From the NCBI GenBank assembly GCA_018715885.1, contig DVKT01000058.1, forward strand, positions 1-27,622: a DNA stretch of 27,622 nucleotides, written 5' to 3'. Positions 7,100 to 15,005 of the stretch are shown piece by piece. Every line of letters starts with the position of its first letter. Position 1 is the first letter of the stretch. This DNA is from Caccoplasma intestinavium. GTDB lineage: Bacteria; Bacteroidota; Bacteroidia; Bacteroidales; UBA11471. The notes below the pieces were generated by a model. The model worked only from the letters and a program-made list of their open reading frames with translations. It ran no database searches and was not told the DNA's origin. The translations under genes were made by a program, and so were the position numbers.

Positions 7100-9109
7100 C
7101 TACTCCTCGGAAGCAATAAGTTGTAAAAACTCATCTTCCGAGATAATTTTTATTCCCAATTTCGTCGCTTTCTCCAACTTGGCCGGCCCCATATTTTCAC
7201 CGGCCAGCAAATAGGTCGTCTTAGCCGATACCGAAGCTGTATTTTTCCCGCCGTGCTGTTCGATAAGTGTTTTATACTCATCTCGCGAATGTAGGGTAAA
7301 CGTACCACTGATAACGACAGTTGCCCCTTGCAGACGGTCGGTACGGTCGGCCAGCCTTTCGGCCGAGAGCTCCATCTGCACACCGGCCTCTTTCAACCGC
7401 GCGATAAGCCGTGATGTAGAAGGATGAGCAAAATAAGCCCGGACACTACCGGCAATACGGGCTCCGATTTCATCGACCTGCATCAGTTCTTCTTCCGTAG
7501 CCGCTGCAAGACGATCGATACTGCCGAAGGCATTGGCCAATTTCTTGGCAACCGTCTCTCCGACAAATCGAATGCCAAGAGCAAAAAGTACCCGTTCGAA
7601 AGGAACGTTTCGAGAAGAAGCAATCGCCTCGACAATATTACGGGCCGACTTATCACCCAAACGTTCGAGCGACGCAATATCGCCCTCTTGCAACTCGTAA
7701 AGGTCGGCAACATCTCGCACCATTCCCAGACGGAAAAAGAGGTCTACCGTCTCAGTACCCAAACCATCGATATTCATAGCACGCCGACTGATAAAATGCT
7801 CGATACGACCCTTGATTTGCGGGGGACACGATTCATCGTTGGGGCAATACCATGCCGCTTCACCTTCGTAACGAATCAATGGTGTACCGCATTCGGGACA
7901 ATGCGTGATAAAATGCACCTTCTCCCCTACCAATATACGGGCATCGGTATTGACCCCGGTAATCTTGGGTATGATCTCTCCCCCTTTCTCCACATAGACC
8001 CTATCTCCGATATGCAAGTCGAGCGATTGTATGATATCGTCGTTATGCAACGACGCCCGTTTTACGACCGTACCCGATAATTGCACAGGTTCGAGATTGG
8101 CGACCGGAGTAACCGCTCCCGTGCGCCCCACCTGATACGATACGGAATCGAGGCGTGTCTCCGCCCGCTCGGCCTGAAATTTATAAGCAATCGCCCATCG
8201 CGGAGATTTGGCCGTATACCCGAGAAATTTTTGCTGACGCAATGATGCGACTTTGAAGACGATACCGTCCGTAGCTACCGGTAATTTTTTCCGGTTTTCG
8301 TCCCAATAATCGATGAAGGCAAACATATCTTCGAGCGAACGACATCGCGTCATGGCCTCGGAAACTTTAAATCCCCACGTCCGTGCTGCGTGCAAATTTT
8401 CGAAATGATCGTCGGACGGTAAATTCTCGCCCAAAAGATAATAGAGATACGCATCGAGTTGTCGGGAAGCCACAATCGCCGAATTTTGCAGTTTCAACGT
8501 ACCCGAAGCCGCATTGCGAGGATTGGCAAACAGCGGTTCTTCCTCGCGTTCGCGTTCGGCATTCAGTCTCTCAAAAACCGTCCACGGCATAAGTATTTCC
8601 CCCCGTATCTCGAAACGGTCGGGATAACCGTCGCCACGCAACACAAGAGGGACAGACCGTATGGTTTTCACATTTTCCGTTACATCATCTCCCTGCACCC
8701 CGTCGCCCCGGGTAACCGCCTGCGACAAACGTCCGTGTTCATAGGTAAGTGATATAGAAGTTCCGTCATATTTCAACTCCCCAATGACGGTAAAAGGCTC
8801 TTGCAACGACGTACTCACCCGCTCGTAAAAAGCGGCGACCTCTTCGCGAGTGTAGGTATTTCCCAAAGAAAGCATGGGGTAACGATGCTTCACCTGCGTG
8901 AAAGAACGGTTATGATCGTTCCCGACCCGACAGGTAGGAGAATTCGGATCGGCATACTCGGGGTACTGCTCTTCAAGCCGTTGCAATTCGGCCATCAACC
9001 GGTCGAATTCTCGGTCGTCTATTTTCGGTGCATTGAGAACATAATAATTGTAATTATGCTCGTCCAACTCTCTCCGTAATTGCCGTATGCGGGCTTCTGT
9101 CTCGTTCAT
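7100..9109 (-). CDS. ligA: NAD-dependent DNA ligase LigA
   Basis: LigA seals nicks in duplex DNA using NAD+, in replication and repair. From the chosen start the protein has 669 residues, the usual size. Domains in order: Ia NAD-binding helices (about 1-70), adenylation domain with catalytic lysine in ELKYDGTSIS (Lys113), OB fold, a four-Cys zinc finger (CPEC ... CPNDESC), helix-hairpin-helix region, and a C-terminal BRCT domain (about residues 590-669). The start at 9109 (MNETEARIRQ) is preferred to the in-frame ATG at 9139, because an exact promoter -7 box lies at 9128-9135. It heads a probable four-gene leftward operon with the DUF6913-like gene, dapA and the DUF4293 gene. Confidence 0.98.
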   Translation of the reverse strand: MNETEARIRQLRRELDEHNYNYYVLNAPKIDDREFDRLMAELQRLEEQYPEYADPNSPTCRVGNDHNRSFTQVKHRYPMLSLGNTYTREEVAAFYERVSTSLQEPFTVIGELKYDGTSISLTYEHGRLSQAVTRGDGVQGDDVTENVKTIRSVPLVLRGDGYPDRFEIRGEILMPWTVFERLNAEREREEEPLFANPRNAASGTLKLQNSAIVASRQLDAYLYYLLGENLPSDDHFENLHAARTWGFKVSEAMTRCRSLEDMFAFIDYWDENRKKLPVATDGIVFKVASLRQQKFLGYTAKSPRWAIAYKFQAERAETRLDSVSYQVGRTGAVTPVANLEPVQLSGTVVKRASLHNDDIIQSLDLHIGDRVYVEKGGEIIPKITGVNTDARILVGEKVHFITHCPECGTPLIRYEGEAAWYCPNDESCPPQIKGRIEHFISRRAMNIDGLGTETVDLFFRLGMVRDVADLYELQEGDIASLERLGDKSARNIVEAIASSRNVPFERVLFALGIRFVGETVAKKLANAFGSIDRLAAATEEELMQVDEIGARIAGSVRAYFAHPSTSRLIARLKEAGVQMELSAERLADRTDRLQGATVVISGTFTLHSRDEYKTLIEQHGGKNTASVSAKTTYLLAGENMGPAKLEKATKLGIKIISEDEFLQLIASEE

Positions 9110-9127
9110 GGTCGCATTTTTACATTG

Positions 9128-9135
9128 CAAAGATA
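9128..9135 (-). promoter_or_regulatory. Promoter -7 box (TATCTTTG) of the ligA operon
   Basis: An exact TAnnTTTG match on the minus strand, 18 bases ahead of the ligA ATG at 9109. Transcription would begin near 9121, which rules out the upstream ATG at 9139 and gives a leader of about 12 bases. Confidence 0.75.
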
Positions 9136-9370
9136 CCACAAAAAATAAGATACGGAAGAACGAAACATCAGAATATCTTCACAACGACCTCGGACCTATT
9201 TCTCAAAAAACCTACTGAATCGACCGATATAAAAAACCGGACGTCCATATATACCGGCCCAAAAACAGAATCCTCATCGGTGAGAAAGGCAGAATAAAAT
9301 TTCATTCGGGAATAAGGACACCCTCCCGTCCCTGTCCAAAAAGTCTTATACCCGTTTATTGTCGTCGAAC

Positions 9371-10648
9371 TTAGAAACTGAATTTCGCAGACAAATTTAT
9401 CCGGTTTGCCTGATCTCCGTTTTTATCGAAATCCTTCCGCCAACCATGCAGATATTCCATTCCCAACTGTAAATCGGGAATAACATTCCAGAAAAGATTG
9501 GTAACGAGATATTGTCCGAGTTTGTATTGTCCGGGATTTACTATCCGATAATAATTTCCGGCATGAAGCATCGACTGGCTATATGTAGCTGACATGAAAA
9601 TCTTTGGCGTGAAATTATATTGTACCCCGGCGTACCAACCCGACATAGGAAGGAGTTGCATTTTACCTACGTTATCGACATCGGGGACTATATCCACACT
9701 CAGATTGCTTATATCGTTTATCAAGCTCCCTATGCCTTTCCCGTAAGCATATTGGAGATATATTTGAAAGGGCTTTCCAATCGCAACAACAGAGGTAGCC
9801 TGCACACCCCATCCCGTCTGGCTATTGCTTTTATCATTAGCCAAGTCGGTATACGCTATATTCCTGTAAATTCCACTCAACCGGATATGACTCCTCCCCT
9901 TATTCCAACCGTACTGTACATAAGCGGGAACACTCGGGACGAGTTGATGGTCTACCGACGTATAACGATCGGTCGCCCCCTCGATACCGGGCATTTCCAA
10001 TGCAATACCTACAGAAAAACCCTTTCCCAAAGTCCGTTCATAGCGTACAAGAGTGGTCCGATAGGATGTCATACCGCAAGGGCCTGCAAAATCGATGGTC
10101 GGAGGACCGGCCGCCAAATCCATAAAAGTTCCCGTATCATACCCAAACGTAATACCAAGAAACTGCACATAAGCATTTTGCAACTCAAATGTATTTCCAT
10201 CGCCCCTCCAATTTCCGGCGGTATAGACAATAATATTCCCCCATTTACCGACCCGGCCCACCAATTTCAGAAAGAGCGTCGAGGTCGTTATATCCATCTG
10301 AAACTGGCTACGAGGTTTCCCCCCGGATATAAATGCTGGAAAAAAATCTATATCGTCCGAAATGCCGCCAAAGTCATATTCGACCACAGCCTGCACATAT
10401 CCGCCTACACCCAAAGCCCACTTTCGCTTCCTGTCGGCCAACAAAAAACGAGGAATACCCGGATCATGAAAGTGCTGACGCTGAGTCTCTTTAAAGACGT
10501 TGACGATTTCGTCCTGACCGTTTTTATCCCGTGAAATAAGAATAACCGGCCCCGGTCCTTTTTCCCCGATCGAATCTTGTGCCTTGGAAGGCACGCCATA
10601 CAATGCGATACAAAACAGCAAAAGAGAGGTTCTAAATATTAACTTCAT
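9371..10648 (-). CDS. Outer-membrane porin, DcaP-like family
   Basis: From MKLIFRTSLLLFCIALYGVPSKAQ, a clear Sec signal peptide with likely cleavage after AQ, the 425-residue protein continues as a beta-barrel: many alternating aromatic/polar strands and a C-terminal strand ending in Phe (LSAKFSF). Segments such as FQMDITTSTLFLKL, GNIIVYTAGNWRG, LQNAYVQFLGITFGYDTG and PCGMTSYRTTLVRYER match the trimeric DcaP-like porins seen in Bacteroidota. Between signal and barrel there is a region of about 60 residues rich in charge. The start at 10648 is chosen over 10681 because it begins the signal peptide. The substrate is unknown. It appears to stand alone, with 260 bases to ligA and a divergent trmD upstream. 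Confidence 0.82.
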   Translation of the reverse strand: MKLIFRTSLLLFCIALYGVPSKAQDSIGEKGPGPVILISRDKNGQDEIVNVFKETQRQHFHDPGIPRFLLADRKRKWALGVGGYVQAVVEYDFGGISDDIDFFPAFISGGKPRSQFQMDITTSTLFLKLVGRVGKWGNIIVYTAGNWRGDGNTFELQNAYVQFLGITFGYDTGTFMDLAAGPPTIDFAGPCGMTSYRTTLVRYERTLGKGFSVGIALEMPGIEGATDRYTSVDHQLVPSVPAYVQYGWNKGRSHIRLSGIYRNIAYTDLANDKSNSQTGWGVQATSVVAIGKPFQIYLQYAYGKGIGSLINDISNLSVDIVPDVDNVGKMQLLPMSGWYAGVQYNFTPKIFMSATYSQSMLHAGNYYRIVNPGQYKLGQYLVTNLFWNVIPDLQLGMEYLHGWRKDFDKNGDQANRINLSAKFSF

Positions 10649-10833
10649 ATCTTTATCGGTAAAACATTTTTCTATCAACAAAACGCAATAAAAAAAGGTT
10701 TACGCATCTGAAACAGAACACGAAATACATCAAGAACAGAAAAATTGCAAAACATCGATACGGATTGTTTCCCTATTGACGAAAAACGGTTCAATTCAGA
10801 CCCGATAATCTTCCAGATTTCACTTTTTTATAA

Positions 10834-10841
10834 TATCTTTG
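10834..10841 (+). promoter_or_regulatory. Promoter -7 box (TATCTTTG) of trmD
   Basis: An exact TAnnTTTG match 27 bases before the trmD ATG at 10869. The in-frame ATG at 10839 overlaps this box, so it cannot be the start. Confidence 0.75.
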
Positions 10842-10868
10842 CAAGAAGAAAATCAGAACGTCGAAATC

Positions 10869-11549
10869 ATGCGCATCGATATTCTCACCGTCCTGCCCGA
10901 ACTGTTGGAAGGACCTCTGAACCACTCGATTTTGAAGCGAGCCCAAAACAAGGGTCTTGTCGAAATTGTTGTCCATAATTTACGTGATTTTTCGACCGAT
11001 AAACATCGCCGTGTCGACGACTATCCTTTTGGCGGCTCGGCAGGCATGGTGATGCAGATCGAGCCGATAGACCGTGCCATTTCCCAATTGAAAAGTGAAC
11101 GGGACTACGACGATGTCATCTATACATCGCCCGACGGGGAAGTCTTCAATCAACCGATAGCCAACACCCTGTCTATGGCCGGGAATCTTATTATCCTATG
11201 CGGACATTACAAGGGGATAGACTATCGTATCCGCGAGCATCTCATCACACGGGAAATCTCCATCGGCGATTACGTCCTTACCGGCGGCGAATTGCCCGCT
11301 GCAATCATGTGCGACGCTATTGTGCGGCTTATTCCCGGTGCTATCGGTGATGAGCAGTCGGCTCTCTCCGACTCTTTCCAAGACAACTTACTGGCCCCGC
11401 CCGTGTATACACGTCCGGCCGAATATAAAGGTTGGAGGGTTCCCGATGTATTGTTATCGGGACACCAACGTAAAATAGACGAGTGGAACCATGAACAATC
11501 TGTCGAACGAACACGACGATTGCGACCCGATCTCTTCGCCGAAGAATAA
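10869..11549 (+). CDS. trmD: tRNA (guanine-N1)-methyltransferase TrmD
   Basis: TrmD methylates G37 at N1 in tRNAs with G36, preventing +1 frameshifting. From MRIDILTVLPELLEGPLNHS the protein has 226 residues, typical for the Bacteroidota form. The trefoil-knot SAM site is visible: LCGHYKGIDYRI, then IGDYVLTGGELPA, and the flexible-lid and catalytic segment IPGAIGDEQSALSDSF. The -7 box at 10834-10841 fixes the start at 10869. The usual rimM/rpsP neighbours of Proteobacteria are absent here; trmD stands alone in front of the antiporter gene. Confidence 0.97.
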   Translation: MRIDILTVLPELLEGPLNHSILKRAQNKGLVEIVVHNLRDFSTDKHRRVDDYPFGGSAGMVMQIEPIDRAISQLKSERDYDDVIYTSPDGEVFNQPIANTLSMAGNLIILCGHYKGIDYRIREHLITREISIGDYVLTGGELPAAIMCDAIVRLIPGAIGDEQSALSDSFQDNLLAPPVYTRPAEYKGWRVPDVLLSGHQRKIDEWNHEQSVERTRRLRPDLFAEE

Positions 11550-11669
11550 ACAAATAGAGGGGGGATATTCAAAAAATCTTTCGAAATAAAAAACAGGCTT
11601 GAAACCAAGCACTCTCTATTTTGTTATAAATAACTAAACGTCTATTTCACAATACAACACCACATCCCC

Positions 11670-13178
11670 ATGAACTTAAATCCCGAAAACTTCGTACTTG
11701 TCGGAGCCATACTCCTATTTTGCAGTGTATTGGCCGGAAAAACAGGTTATAAATTTGGTCTCCCCGCATTGCTTTTATTTTTAGGCGTAGGAATGTTTTT
11801 CGGGTGCGACGGACCGATACCCTTTCTGCAAATACAATTCGACAGTCCGAAAGTTACCCAATTCATCGGTGTCATAGCTTTGAGCATCATCTTGTTTTCG
11901 GGGGGTATGGACACCAAATACCAAGACATAAAACCCATTATAGGACCGGGCGTAACATTGGCTACACTCGGTGTACTGCTGACGACTTTCATCACCGGAC
12001 TGTTTATCTACTTTATTTGCGGTCTTATTCCCAGTATAAACCTCGATATATGGGAATCGATGTTGTTGGCAGCCGTCATGTCTTCGACCGATTCGGCCTC
12101 GGTATTCTCGATTCTCCGATCAAAAGGATTAAGTCTGAAAGAACGGTTACGCCCCACCCTCGAACTCGAAAGCGGTAGTAATGACCCGATGGCTTATATG
12201 CTTACCATTATTTTGATACAAATCATTCAGATGGGAGAATTTTCTTTTTGGAACTTCATCAGCACATTACTCATACAATTGGGCATCGGAGCATTACTGG
12301 GTTACCTTTTCGGCCGGCTGGCTGTCATCGCCATAAACCGTCTCAATGTACAGAACCAGTCGCTTTATCCTATCTTGTTGTTGGCTTTTGTATTCTTCAT
12401 TTTCTCATTCACGGATATGTTGAAAGGGAACGGCTACTTGGCCGTATATCTGGCGGGTCTGGTCATAGGAAATTCCAAAGTGGTACACAAAAGGAGTATG
12501 GAAACGTTTTTCGACGGACTTACGTGGCTTTTTCAAATCGTCATGTTCCTTACGCTCGGCTTACTGGTTACTCCCAGTCAATTACCCCCCATCATCGGCA
12601 TCGGGCTTGCTATCGGTGTTTTCATGATTGTTCTGGCTCGTCCCATCACCATATTCCTATGCCTGCTACCGTTTAAAAATTTTACGACACGAGCCCGACT
12701 CTACATTTCATGGGTCGGTCTGCGCGGAGCCGTACCTATTATTTTCGCGACATATCCCATGATAGCCGGCATCGAAAATTCCGGTCTCATTTTCAACATC
12801 GTGTTTTTCATCACTCTCATCTCCTTGCTCATACAAGGTACGACCGTCGGGACAATGGCCAAATGGTTGGGACTCATCGCTCCCAAACAGGACAAAAAAG
12901 ACTTCGACGTACAACTGCCCGAAGAAATAAAATCTTCGATGTCGGAAATCGAAATCAACGACCAAGTTCTCTCCGGCGGTAATAGGCTGATGGATATGAC
13001 CTTACCAGACAATACTCTGGCCGTCATGGTAAAACGAGGGAATAACTTTTTCGTTCCGAAAGGAAATACGGTATTGAAACTCGGCGACAAACTTCTCGTC
13101 ATCAGTGATAACGAGGAAGAGTTGAAAAAAGCGTATGCAGCCTTAGGCATCAAAGACTACTCTATCGAAAAGAACTGA
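11670..13178 (+). CDS. CPA1-type potassium/proton antiporter (NhaP2/CvrA-like)
   Basis: A 502-residue membrane protein with about 12-13 hydrophobic segments in residues 1-390 and a cytoplasmic C-terminal domain. The transport core shows the CPA1 signatures SSTDSASVFSILRS (around residue 137-150) and ELESGSNDPMAYMLT, which carry the ion-binding acidic residues. Residues of about 425-495 form a TrkA-C (RCK_C) regulatory domain (DMTLPDNTLAVMVKRGN, LKLGDKLLVIS). This architecture is that of K+/H+ antiporter NhaP2/CvrA, used in potassium and pH homeostasis. It is 120 bases after trmD; a weak hairpin (about 11595-11609) and a near-consensus TATTTTG lie in between, so it probably has its own promoter. 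Exchange specificity is inferred from the family only. Confidence 0.92.
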   Translation: MNLNPENFVLVGAILLFCSVLAGKTGYKFGLPALLLFLGVGMFFGCDGPIPFLQIQFDSPKVTQFIGVIALSIILFSGGMDTKYQDIKPIIGPGVTLATLGVLLTTFITGLFIYFICGLIPSINLDIWESMLLAAVMSSTDSASVFSILRSKGLSLKERLRPTLELESGSNDPMAYMLTIILIQIIQMGEFSFWNFISTLLIQLGIGALLGYLFGRLAVIAINRLNVQNQSLYPILLLAFVFFIFSFTDMLKGNGYLAVYLAGLVIGNSKVVHKRSMETFFDGLTWLFQIVMFLTLGLLVTPSQLPPIIGIGLAIGVFMIVLARPITIFLCLLPFKNFTTRARLYISWVGLRGAVPIIFATYPMIAGIENSGLIFNIVFFITLISLLIQGTTVGTMAKWLGLIAPKQDKKDFDVQLPEEIKSSMSEIEINDQVLSGGNRLMDMTLPDNTLAVMVKRGNNFFVPKGNTVLKLGDKLLVISDNEEELKKAYAALGIKDYSIEKN

Positions 13179-13201
13179 TTTTTTTAATACCGTTTTTAAC
13201 A

Positions 13202-13231
13202 AGAAAAGCTATCCGGTCGGATAGCTTTTCT
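13202..13231. terminator. Bidirectional terminator between the antiporter and methyltransferase genes
   Basis: A perfect 13-bp stem (13202-13214 with 13219-13231, loop GGTC) whose outer end is A/T rich on both strands, giving TTTTCT at the 3' side in either direction. It lies 24 bases after the antiporter stop and 29 bases past the end of the leftward methyltransferase gene. Confidence 0.85.
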
Positions 13232-13259
13232 CTTTCTCGATCCTCCCCAAACGGATTTT

Positions 13260-13868
13260 TCACTTGGAAAGGAGTATGAAATATGTATGCCGAGATTCAC
13301 CGGCATAAGCGACATTCAATCCCATACGGCGAAAACGACTCGCCTGTACCGACACCGGAAATAAATCATGCCGTATAGAGGAACGGAGACGGCTGCGATG
13401 CATAGCATTGAGCCACTTCCTTCCCTCGGTATGTGCAATAAGCAGATAACCGCCCGGGAGCAAATAGTCGGAAATCAAACGAGCGACCGTTTCATCGCGC
13501 CGAGACAAGTGCGGAAACACCGAGTAAAGAATAATAGCATGATAGCGACGGGGTAGCATATCTTTGGAAACATCGGCCGAAATAAAATGTATATGGGCAT
13601 CATCTCCGTATTTGTCCTGCGCCACGGCTAGCATACCCGAAGATATATCCACGGCATCGATTTCTCCCTGTGGAGCAATTTCCCTTATATAAGGCAACAG
13701 TACACCCGTTCCCGTCCCCACATCGAGAACGGAATCGCCAGATTGTAACGGCAGCCACGCCAAAAGACAGCGTAAAAGATCGGGATCACGTATCATGCGG
13801 GAATCCCAAGAACGGCTCTGAGCATCGAAAAAAACACGTAAATCTTCTGTTGGAATTACTACACTCAT
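13260..13868 (-). CDS. Class I SAM-dependent methyltransferase at the end of the hypFAB operon
   Basis: A 202-residue protein with a UbiE/Methyltransf_11-like SAM fold: motif I LDVGTGTGVLLP (about residues 48-59), the acidic end of strand 2 (IDAVDISSGMLAVA), ISADV, and the post-II segment YHAIILYSVFPHLSR. The ATG at 13868 lies 2 bases after the hypB stop, so co-transcription and coupled translation with hypF-hypA-hypB are very likely; the longer in-frame start at 13934 would overlap hypB by 64 bases and is rejected. The substrate is not recognisable. The position suggests a link to hydrogenase maturation or to the quinone/cytochrome side, but this is inference. A terminator follows. Confidence 0.88.
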   Translation of the reverse strand: MSVVIPTEDLRVFFDAQSRSWDSRMIRDPDLLRCLLAWLPLQSGDSVLDVGTGTGVLLPYIREIAPQGEIDAVDISSGMLAVAQDKYGDDAHIHFISADVSKDMLPRRYHAIILYSVFPHLSRRDETVARLISDYLLPGGYLLIAHTEGRKWLNAMHRSRLRSSIRHDLFPVSVQASRFRRMGLNVAYAGESRHTYFILLSK

Positions 13869-13870
13869 AA

Positions 13871-14632
13871 CTAACCGGCCATTTCGTTTTCTTGTCCTGC
13901 CTCTGGTATCTGTTCTTCCCAAAAACGACGCCACACCAACAAGCCTTCTCCCGACTGAGACGAGATTTCAAATATGCGCAAAGAAGGATTAACTTGCAAC
14001 AGATTGGCTCTCAGACGTTCGACATCGCATTTCAAGTAAGGCAAAAGGTCTATTTTGTGAATAACGCACACCTGCGCACTCTCAAAAATATAGGGATATT
14101 TCAACGGTTTATCGTCGCCTTCGGTTATACTGATGACAACCACCCGTAACGATTCGCCCAAATCAAACATCGCCGGACATACCAAATTACCGACATTCTC
14201 GATAAACAACAAAGAACGCTCTTCCAAATCGAGCGACAACAACGCATGATGCACCATATCGGCATCGAGATGGCAACCTTGTGCCGTATTGATTTGCAGA
14301 CAAGGTACGCCCGTCGCCTCGATACGACGGGTATCATTATCGGTATGTTGGTCGCCTTCGATCACAGCGACGGGTATATCCCTCGAAAGTGAAAGCAGGG
14401 TCTGTTCCAGCAATGACGTCTTCCCCGCTCCGGGAGAGCTTACCATGTTAACTGCACAAATACCTCTTCGGGCAAAATAGCTGCGATTTTCTTCTGCCCG
14501 GCTATTGTTGAGAGACAGGATATTCTGCTCGACGGTAAGCCGGTGCTCATGTTCATGAGGTATTCCCTGTTCATGCATACGGCGATGACGGGATTCTTCG
14601 TTATCGGACGTACAGCCACAATGTTCACACAT
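13871..14632 (-). CDS. hypB: Hydrogenase nickel-incorporation GTPase HypB
   Basis: HypB is the SIMIBI GTPase that, with HypA, delivers nickel to the hydrogenase large subunit. The 253-residue protein starts with a high-affinity metal-site motif MCEHCGC, followed by a short His-rich stretch (HRRMHEQGIPHEHEH), then the P-loop SSPGAGKTS (65-73), a DADMVHHAL segment, the conserved Cys-His pair of the G-domain nickel/zinc site (GCHLDA), and the guanine-specificity IHKIDLLP. The His-rich stretch is short compared with rhizobial HypB storage tails. It starts 18 bases after hypA and is followed 2 bases later by the methyltransferase gene. Confidence 0.97.
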   Translation of the reverse strand: MCEHCGCTSDNEESRHRRMHEQGIPHEHEHRLTVEQNILSLNNSRAEENRSYFARRGICAVNMVSSPGAGKTSLLEQTLLSLSRDIPVAVIEGDQHTDNDTRRIEATGVPCLQINTAQGCHLDADMVHHALLSLDLEERSLLFIENVGNLVCPAMFDLGESLRVVVISITEGDDKPLKYPYIFESAQVCVIHKIDLLPYLKCDVERLRANLLQVNPSLRIFEISSQSGEGLLVWRRFWEEQIPEAGQENEMAG

Positions 14633-14650
14633 ATTATATTTTATTTCAAA

Positions 14651-14992
14651 TTATTCAACAAGAATGGATTTCAAACGCAATTCCCGTCCATGCAACAATT
14701 CCGTTTCAATAGAATGGCAATGGGGACAAACCCCGAACTGCCGGGAAGGGGCAAATTCCTGCCCGCAAATTTTACAGCGTGATAAAGGTTCTACCTCCAC
14801 GATATTTACTTGTGCTTTCTCAAAGGGGGAATAACGTTGCGCCGCTTTCATGGAAAAAGCAAGAGCCGAAATATCGACTCCGGCAAGGCGACCTACTTCA
14901 AGTTCTATTTCTTTCACTTCTCGTGCTTTCTGCTTGATCGCTTCCAAAGCGACTAAATCGAGAATACTAAGAGCAATAGAAAGTTCATGCAT
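14651..14992 (-). CDS. hypA: Hydrogenase nickel metallochaperone HypA
   Basis: HypA binds nickel through its N terminus and passes it to the hydrogenase precursor together with HypB. The 113-residue protein has the invariant MHELSIA start (His2, Glu3 nickel ligands) and the zinc site of two CxxC pairs, CKIC (73-76) and CPHC (89-92). Length is exactly that expected. It lies 13 bases after hypF and 18 bases before hypB. Confidence 0.97.
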   Translation of the reverse strand: MHELSIALSILDLVALEAIKQKAREVKEIELEVGRLAGVDISALAFSMKAAQRYSPFEKAQVNIVEVEPLSRCKICGQEFAPSRQFGVCPHCHSIETELLHGRELRLKSILVE

Positions 14993-15005
14993 AGATTTAG
15001 GAATT

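Noticed and set aside
9110..9139. Longer N terminus of LigA (ATG at 9139)
   Set aside because: It would start upstream of the exact -7 box at 9128-9135, and the extra ten residues are not part of the family.
9620..10534. A 304-codon open frame on the plus strand
   Set aside because: Antisense to the porin gene. The porin frame has a signal peptide, a beta-barrel pattern and a terminal Phe, so the opposite frame is a shadow.
11595..11609. Hairpin GCTTG-AAAC-CAAGC as trmD terminator
   Set aside because: The stem is only 5 bp and no T tract follows on the plus strand; too weak to call.
13869..13934. Longer N terminus of the methyltransferase
   Set aside because: It would overlap hypB by 64 bases, and the added Arg-rich residues look like out-of-frame hypB. 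The ATG 2 bases after hypB fits an operon better.
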